Positions 57,301 through 62,300 of a DNA stretch of 64,000 nt are shown one piece after another. How positions within the stretch are numbered: position 1 is the stretch's first letter; each line of letters opens with the position of its first letter. Source of the stretch: Pseudomonadales bacterium (GTDB lineage: Bacteria; Pseudomonadota; Gammaproteobacteria; Pseudomonadales; Ketobacteraceae); assembly GCA_020062665.1 (NCBI GenBank), contig JAGUVW010000061.1, positions 67,065-131,064 on the forward strand. The letters are read 5' to 3'. The notes under the pieces are model-generated. The model had not been told where the DNA came from. It saw only the letters and a program-made list of their open reading frames with translations, and searched no databases. The position numbers were made by a program, and so were the translations under genes.

Positions 57301-59276
57301 ATCGCATGATGGATGATTTCTGTAGTCTCTTCAGTGTGCTGGTGGCTGATGCCGAGACTGTGCTGTGGAAAATCCGCAGCTTGCCCGGCGACACAGGTTG
57401 CAACTTGCCAAGTTTGAAGTCCGCTATCGAGCCGGGCGTTTTTGTTTCTCCGGTCGAGCGTTTTTGCCAGCATGCAGCGCTCAAGCCAGATGCAATCGCT
57501 CTGCGTTGGGCCCAGGGGAGCGTGTCTTACAGCCAGTTGGAAAGAAACAGCGCGCAGGTTCGCAACTGGTTGTCTGCAAGCAACATCGGCGCTCACGATG
57601 CTGTCGCGATTGTTGCGCACCGCGCGCCAGCACTGGTTTCCGCTTTGATCGGTGTGCTGCGAGCAGGCGCTGTATTCACCCTCATCGATGCCGCCTATCC
57701 GACGCAACGTATCGCTGCGATTCTGGAAACCTTAAAGCCACGCGCAGTGTTGTTGATGGATGAAAAGGACAAGGCTCTGGTCGATGCTGTGGAGCCGCAA
57801 CTCAAGCATGTCGGGTGTGAGCATGTTGCGTGTCTGGATGATGTGCTCGCGGTTGCTTCGGCAGAGTCAGAAGACAGGCACACCCTGGATGCCAGAGCCT
57901 ACGTTGCGTTTACGTCCGGTACCACCGGCGTGCCGAAAGGCATTGCAGGTTCCTTTGGACCGGTAGCGCATTTTGTTGAGTGGTATGTTGGTCAGTACAG
58001 CATTAGTGCAGCAGATACCTTCAGCATGTTGTCTGGCCTGTCTCATGACCCGTTGTTGCGGGACATTTTTGTGCCGCTTGCTGTGGGTGCATCTATTGCC
58101 ATTCCCGACGACAACACGCTCATGCAGCCTGCAGAATTGGCTGACTGGTTTGTGCGGGAGAGGGTCTCTTGCGCGCATCTGACGCCTGCGATGGCCCGCT
58201 TGTTGCTGATGTCTGCAGATTCAGTTCAGTTTCCCGGATTGCGCCTGGCTGGCCTTGGCGGCGACAGGTTGACGTCAGACGTGGTTAAAGGCCTGCAAGG
58301 TCGTGCCCCCAATGTTCAGGTAGTGAATTTCTATGGTGCGACAGAGACGCCGCAGGTCATGGCCACCTTCGATGTCCCCAGGGATGCGCAGCTTCCTCCG
58401 ATCTTGCCGGTCGGCCGAGGGATCGATGGTGTGCAGTTGTTGGTGCTGTCTGATCATCTGCAGGTGTGTTCTCCCGGCCAGTGCGGTCAGATTGCCATTC
58501 GCACGCCTTATCTGACTGAAGGCTACGTCAATCAAACCGATTCCGCCGCGTTCCGACCGAATCCTGCAACCGGTGATGTGAAAGATCGGATCTACCTGAC
58601 CGGGGATAAAGGGCGCTTCCGCTTGGATGGAACCGTGGAGCATCTGGGGCGACTGGATCAGCAAATCAAGATTCGCGGCTTCCGCATTGAACCCGCAGAG
58701 ATCCAGTCGGCGATCTGCGAGCTTGACCCGGTGAGTGACGCGGTAGTGGTACCTGCGCCGGATCCCCAAGGCAATGTGTGCTTGGTGGCTTACGTTGTGT
58801 TGCTGGAAGAATCACCCGGCTGGCAGGATTTCATTCGCGGTGCGTTGCGGACGAAGTTGCCGGATTACATGGTGCCTGCGCTGGTGGTTTCCATTTCATC
58901 CATACCGCTGACACTAAACGGCAAAGTTAACAAGTCGGCGTTACCTGATCCGGCGGTATTCTGGGTCAGCAAGGAATATGTCGCGCCCAGAACCGAAATT
59001 GAGCATGAGATTGCCATCATCTGGCAGAACGTGATGAAGCGGGAGCAAATCGGTGTCGAGGATCATTTCTTCGATATCGGGGGCCACTCGCTGCTGGCTG
59101 TTCAGATCGTTGCTCGGGTGAAGGAAAAATACAATGTCGAATTCAGCATGCGGCGATTGTTTGAGGTGGCGACGATTGCAGGCATGGCGAGTTACGTTGA
59201 AAACGCCGTGTGGCTGAAGCAGTCGGATTCCGCGTCGGCTGATGCCGGTGATGACTACGAAGAAATAGAAATCTGA
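48312..59276 (+). CDS. NRPS4: TubC-dock-C-C'-A-T-C-A(Gly)-T-C-A-T synthetase
   Basis: The 3654-aa protein starts with a TubC-type docking domain (LLASLAKLDIRLWLEGENL), GGAAG upstream. Module 1: C (HHIISDA at 204, Ala in place of the usual Gly), a degenerate C' (519-906, both motif histidines lost), A (Asp1127; pocket D-L-K-N-V-G-S-D-V) and carrier GGNSL, Ser1469. Module 2: C (HHIVSDG at 1658), A (Asp2180; pocket D-I-L-Q-L-G-V-V-W, Gly-like) and carrier Ser2522. Module 3: C (HHIISDG at 2719), an atypical A domain (FTSGTTG at 3200; LSHDPLLRDIF with Asp3246; pocket D-P-R-H-G-G-F-Q-V) and carrier Ser3593. The third A domain resembles the aminoadipate-reductase (Lys2) branch rather than its neighbours. 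The acidic tail DDYEEIEI is a likely docking peptide for NRPS5. There is no thioesterase. Confidence 0.94.
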   Translation: MNVVDLLASLAKLDIRLWLEGENLRFNAPEGVFTGEIREQVISRKSDIIAFLKQARKLNEQPIPVIERSGSLPVSYSQQRLWVLDRLNPRDVTYNMTSALRIRGALNFVVLEKVFATLVQRHESLRTRFVEVDGEPFQVIDPFSGWHLALVDCTTSPNESHDQRVQAAVNEFALSPYNLSTGPLFRAQVLKLSEDHHVLIAGMHHIISDAWSMEVMVKEIGALYFAFSAGMASPLPPLTVQYADFAAWQRDQINAAEMEKHQQFWVKTLTGAPPVLDIPTDRPRQDIPSNNGALYKLPLPDALAQQINQAVTQHDLTPFMFFLGAWQMLLGRFANSQDVVIGAPVAGRSRAEVQEIMGFFVNLLLMRLDLSGNPTVKTVLQRVKEMVLSAFTHQDMPIDRVMEVMAFERQPGYPPLAQSMFQLLNMNDETSGLLGNGEMSLEPIPAPHVTARMDLVLGVAKLDDRYQLSMEYNTDLFNESTIVDMLQAYLKVLALFATQPEQAVDSFRLRDDRELLEKLGFDAEGHQILPLSRDQRAVVSGAAIAGAVALDGNGDDAALKTAVQRLVDQLPWLRARLVPCTLRAADAQYWIVPASRDVKIMPLSCEDGDPLALENALLRLPAMDGQGVEFYLARLSGGKSHLAVRCLKGLLDDASLQNLLQAILAGLRQGPAITLAQRPAQDSSQDSREVSSHWQNLLQGVEPLHFSRPDSAARESGRACQPAVERVQLDHRQRDAIAEFCAARELDLAAYFRLLFALMLQHYCRPEAAFAVRETQSTTQSGALGYGERAWAAVTPKRLLTADSALGQWIEAFATPVDQAAITPALLDGLLTRGATQFHFGFVANETVLVNAVEAGDVHLQVKNTPAGLTLTLYFDKDRFDSLQFLQRVLHINEQIVFGDISQIRQLTFLSSGELHQLHGFAHGDADTTAVTVVEQFMAQAARMPEKVALESAQGQLTYRELDQRSNQLARILVSKGVGANVRVGVCLNRSADLVMAILAVLKAGGAYVPMDPAYPRERLAFMVADSSAPVIITRSEFVEVLGSCQSEPLLLDQLQAELAQQSVAALETLPQPDHQIYVIYTSGSTGQPKGAVVCHRGESNLQHWYLSALNLGEQDRTLLISAVGFDLTQKNIFAPLLAGGTLVLPAMELFDEGELLALIQQHRISWINCAPSALYPLVESAAAHDYHALQSVRYVVLGGEPIRMNALFPWLSHARCKAQVINSYGPTECTDVVSWHCAERIESPQQVLPIGRPVNSTQVYVLNDFLNPVVPGLVGEICVTGTGVGLGYINRPDITAAAFVDNPFGSGKLYRTGDLGRYLPNGDIEYLGRKDFQIKLRGLRIELGEIEFALKQLPGVQDSLVLVRDETLLGYVVADNGFASCDWRTRLRDYLPEYMIPSGVMALAVWPLTPNGKIDRKALPAPSANERQMEFIASRNDTETKLADIWQDLLKRERIGVLDDLFALGGNSLTATRILSRINKQFGVQVSVRQLFMGPTIANLAVAVERAQQMQSIPPIVPVDHSIPQPLSFAQQRLWFLDQFDPGNLAYSMPGAFRIEGKLNVKAFEQALQTVVQRHAVLRSQVVLVDDQPCQVLTTGEGWSLAQREMLNLSEAARHEKVRERVAQWRQQGFDLATGPLFRVELVRFDDDDFLLLVNMHHIVSDGWSNGILMREIGILYDAFLHGRPSPLPVLPIQYVDFAQWQRQWLSGGELERQVAYWRQQLAGVQALNLATDFPRRADTGFDGAVFDITLDRELVAGLNRLSRHKGATLYMTLAAGFMLLLSRYSAQRDVTIGSPIANRHYEEIEPLIGCFINSLVIRADVDLTQSFEQLLSQVCKNTLDAYAHQDVPFERLVEELVTERDLQNSPLFQVMFALQNVPMETHSVIPGLKLHTIAEKNVVAKFDLSVSLLEVGDIIRGEVVYRTGLFKEDSMRRMMDQYIMLLRSILTNPAVEMGQLNLLPGDERRRILADWNQTRFSYDGGQAISRAFERQVANHAAEIALVVHGSRYSYADLNQRANQLSHYLSQKGLRSGQYVGVFCERSLDMVVALLAILKSGAAYLPLDPEYPQARIRYVVEDAKPPFIVTQSGLVERIADVPAERIVLDQLQDVLREQAVANPAVEPDARQPAYAIYTSGSTGNPKGVVIPQYAFINFLHGMQDSIGLHPQDRLLAVTSLSFDIAGLELFMPLLAGARVVLATQEEARDAEHLLRLLQQEKISFMQATPATWHMLVSEPWQPPQGFKVLCGGEPMPAALANKLLRRNVDLYNVYGPTETTVWSTVYHVQDEVVGNIPIGRPIANTTVYVLDEHRQPVPVGVPGELYIGGHGVAIGYMNRPDLTAERFVENPFNDGLSDRLYRTGDLARFRQDGLLECLGRLDHQVKIRGFRIELGEIEALLNRHERVKEGIVHYHDDAQGVKFLVGYVVASADVSVAELRQFLAAKLPDYMVPTAFVYLDAMPLTPNGKVDRKALPAPQQQEHGERVIVAPATETESIILQIWRDVIGVESISVEDDFFSIGGHSLMATQVVSRLRSWFNVKLPLRALFESPTIRNAARLVDSLLQDESRARLPAITRIDRAGRLPLSFVQQQLWLLDQLDPGNPAYNMPIALRIRGNLNAEAFELAFRRIIERHETLRSNFRVIDGEPTVVIRPQAEWQFDSINLSDLAADQKELRVQEWAARHASRGFDLANDSLVRGSLLVLGNDEHARPAYVFVGAMHHIISDGWSLNLMVDELMQFYHAQIRGVDAALAELSVQYVDFAAWQRSWLQGDALASHLAYWRQRLDNDDQILDLPTDFPRPAIMTNNGAIVRRTLAEPLVTAARALAAEEGATLFMVLLATFQLLMSRYSGQKRINVGTPIAGRESVETENLVGFFINTVVMSTEITEEAGFRELLRKVREVALSAYEHQSLPFEKIIEELKPRRDTSRSPFFQVFLNLMNLPPQTEDNADLVIEPVQKDDASTYAKYDLNLYASETTADLELMMVYNRDLFRDESIDRMMDDFCSLFSVLVADAETVLWKIRSLPGDTGCNLPSLKSAIEPGVFVSPVERFCQHAALKPDAIALRWAQGSVSYSQLERNSAQVRNWLSASNIGAHDAVAIVAHRAPALVSALIGVLRAGAVFTLIDAAYPTQRIAAILETLKPRAVLLMDEKDKALVDAVEPQLKHVGCEHVACLDDVLAVASAESEDRHTLDARAYVAFTSGTTGVPKGIAGSFGPVAHFVEWYVGQYSISAADTFSMLSGLSHDPLLRDIFVPLAVGASIAIPDDNTLMQPAELADWFVRERVSCAHLTPAMARLLLMSADSVQFPGLRLAGLGGDRLTSDVVKGLQGRAPNVQVVNFYGATETPQVMATFDVPRDAQLPPILPVGRGIDGVQLLVLSDHLQVCSPGQCGQIAIRTPYLTEGYVNQTDSAAFRPNPATGDVKDRIYLTGDKGRFRLDGTVEHLGRLDQQIKIRGFRIEPAEIQSAICELDPVSDAVVVPAPDPQGNVCLVAYVVLLEESPGWQDFIRGALRTKLPDYMVPALVVSISSIPLTLNGKVNKSALPDPAVFWVSKEYVAPRTEIEHEIAIIWQNVMKREQIGVEDHFFDIGGHSLLAVQIVARVKEKYNVEFSMRRLFEVATIAGMASYVENAVWLKQSDSASADAGDDYEEIEI
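49866..51030 (+). other. Degenerate C' domain (NRPS4 module 1)
   Basis: About 388 residues between the first C and A domains of NRPS4, in the same position as the other C' domains. The segment aligned with HHxxxDG reads LKGLLDD at residues 647-653, so both histidines and the glycine are gone. The domain is shorter than the other copies and its opening motif is eroded to LPLSRDQRAV. It is read in frame with no stop, so it is probably a structural relic or a non-catalytic platform. Confidence 0.65.
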
Positions 59277-59320
59277 AAATCAGTTTGTGCCATATTCGGG
59301 CATAAGGGAAACCAATAAGA

Positions 59321-62300
59321 ATGAACGTGCTTGATCTGCTTAACGAACTTCGCCGTGCTGGTATTCTGTTGTCCCTGGATGGCGACAAGCTCAAGATCAA
59401 GGCGCCCCCGGGTGCCTTGACTGATCAGATCAAGGATCGACTCAAGAGTAGCAAGGAAGCGCTGATAGAGTTTTTGCGGGACGCCAATCGCGAGGTGGCG
59501 ACGGATATCAAAGTCCGTGCCGACCGCAGCAAACCCTTGCCGCTTTCGTTCACCCAGCAGGGTCTTTGGGTCATCGACCAGCTCAATCCGGGGAATCTGC
59601 TGTTCGCAATTCCGGTAGCCTTCAAGCTTCGCGGTGATCTCAAGGTCGAGTTACTTGAACAGGCTGTCAATGCTGTTGTTCAGCGCCACGAGTCGCTGCG
59701 CACGCGCTTTCTGTCCAGTGACCTGGGTGAAGCGTATGTTGTCGTTGATGCGTTCACGCCGGTTGCGCTACCGGTTTCCGATGTCGAGCTCGGCTCGCAG
59801 ACGTTCGACAAGCTGATTCTCGATCTGCTGTTCGCGTCTCGCAACGTTCCGTTCAATCTGTCGCAGGGGCCTCTGTATCGCCTTGCGTTGCATCGTGTGT
59901 TAAAGGACGGTGTAGCAACAGGCGACTGGCTGCTGGAAGGGGCTATCCATCACATCATAAGTGATGGCTGGTCGATGAATATCTTCGTCAAGGAAATCGT
60001 TATTCATTACGCCGCGCTGGTGGGTGGAGTGCCAGCGCCGATGCCGCCGCTCGACATCCAGTATGTGGATTATGCCGCCTGGCAGCAGGGCAGGCTCGAT
60101 GGGGACGTGCTGCGCAAAGAGCTGGATTTCTGGCTGCAGGAGTTGTCGGGCGCGCCGGATCTGTTGCGTTTGCCAACGGATTTTCCCCGCAATGTGACTG
60201 GTAAGCGACAAGGTGGCAAAGTCACCACCAAACTCGATGCTGCGCTTGGTAATCGGTTTGAGGCGTTGTGCAAAAAATTCGAGCTGACGCCCTTCATGGG
60301 CTATTTCGCCGTGTGGGCGTTGCTGATGGCGCGTCACGCGAAACAGGATGATTTTTGTATTGGCGTTCCCTCGGCCAACCGGCCATTTCCTTCGCTTGAA
60401 AATCTGATTGGATTCTTTGCCAATCCCATTGCGATTCGCAACCAGATTGATCTTGCGTATACAGTTCAGGATTATCTGCTTGCAGTTAGGCGGCGTATTC
60501 TTTCGGTATTTGAGCATCAGGACGTGCCGCTTCAACTGGTGTTGGAACATCTTAAGATCTCTCGAAATCCTCATTATCAACCGCTTGTCCAGGTTGGCTT
60601 TCAATATCAGGATTTTTCCGTTGTGGTGGGTGGTGGCGAAGCCGAGAAGCAGTTGGCTCAGCAAGTCCATCAACGCACCAATGTCATCTTCGAGCCTGTC
60701 AGATCTGAAAGCAACGATGTCCTTTACGACATGCTTGCCAGTTTCTCGCCAGGGCCAGACGGCCTTGTTGTCTCTATTGAGTTTAATCGATCTCTGTATT
60801 CGGAAGAGTCAATCAGGCGTCTTGTTCGTCATTGCGAGCGAATTGTTGGGCAGATGGTGGATTCTCCTGGCGGCCGCCTTGATGCTATCAACTTGGTTTC
60901 AGATGAGGAGTTGCGTAGCTGTTTTGGAATATCGATAGCAGCTGACGTCGAAATTCTCCCTCTGTTGCCATACCAGTCGGCGTTTGTACACCAATCCCTG
61001 ATTAGGCCTGAAACCGGTCAGTATTTTGTAGGGTCGGCGTTTGAATTCGGACGCGCCCTTGATCCTTTTTTGCTTGAAAAGGCGGTGAGTGTGTTTGTGA
61101 GCCGTCATGCAGCAACCCGGACGCGCCTTGTTCTGTGCGATCTGTCGTGGGCAGAATTTTGCTATCAGGTGGTGGATAACGGAAAGCCTGCCAATATCGA
61201 GCACGCCGACCTTCGGGGTCAGGATCTGACCGATGAGCAGGTTAGCGAGCGTCTGCGTCACTGGTGCTATGCGCCCTATGATTTATTTGGCGATTCGTTG
61301 GTGTGGTTCCAGATTATCCGTCATAAAGACAATCATGTTTGGCTGGGGTTCAAGTCTCATCACGTTGTCATGGATGGCGCTGCTGGTGTCGTTGGTGTGC
61401 GCCATATACTCGAAATCTACCACGCGCTCGAAAATGGTGAGAGCCTGCCAGCGCAGCATGATGTTTTTCTCGACTATATAAAGCAGTCTAATGGCGTTGG
61501 GGATGATCTGGATGCGTTGGCATTCTGGCGGGCAACAGCGGCAGATTGCCAACCGTTGGACTTTTCCTTCCCGCGATCGGTTGCGCAATTGTCGGAATTT
61601 CAAATTCTTCAGCATACATTGCCTGACGAACTGACAAGTCAATTGCGTTCGTTCAGTAGAAAGTCTCGTGTGCATCCCAGCTTTTTGCTGCGTTTTGTGA
61701 CTGCATGGCTTACCAGGCAGTATTGTCGAGCCGAGTCAGACTTTGTTTCATATGAAATTCGCGGCGGCCGAGACAAGGGGCATCATCAGGGGGTAGGGCT
61801 ATATTACAAACAGATACCCTATCTGATGCCGGGTCGCTTGCTCTCAGGTGACGCATCTCTTAAGGATTTTTTTGAATTCCAGAGAGAGTACCGTGATGTG
61901 ATTGAACGGTACGGAGATCTATCGCTTTATGAGCAGTCCAGGCTCTTTGGCTCGGGGCGGTTGAAATTGATGTTTAACTACATCAATTTCTTCAATGAGT
62001 TCACTGTTGGTGATATTGGTGTTACACCCTGGCCGTACTCTTCCAGAGCTGAAGGCACGCTTCAACTGCTCGTCAATGAAGTTGGCCGCACGATGCGTTT
62101 GGAGCTCTGGTTCGAAGGTCACCTGTTCGCGCCGATGCGGTTTCTTGAACGCATGGAATATGTCATTCGACAGATATGTAGTGGCGTTGAGCGTGTTGAT
62201 CAATTGCAGGTTCTGCTACCTGACGAACAGGAGCAGTTGCAACGCTGGAATAGCAATCCTCGCCCGTTGTCACATGCCAGCGTTGTGCGCTGGTTTGAAT

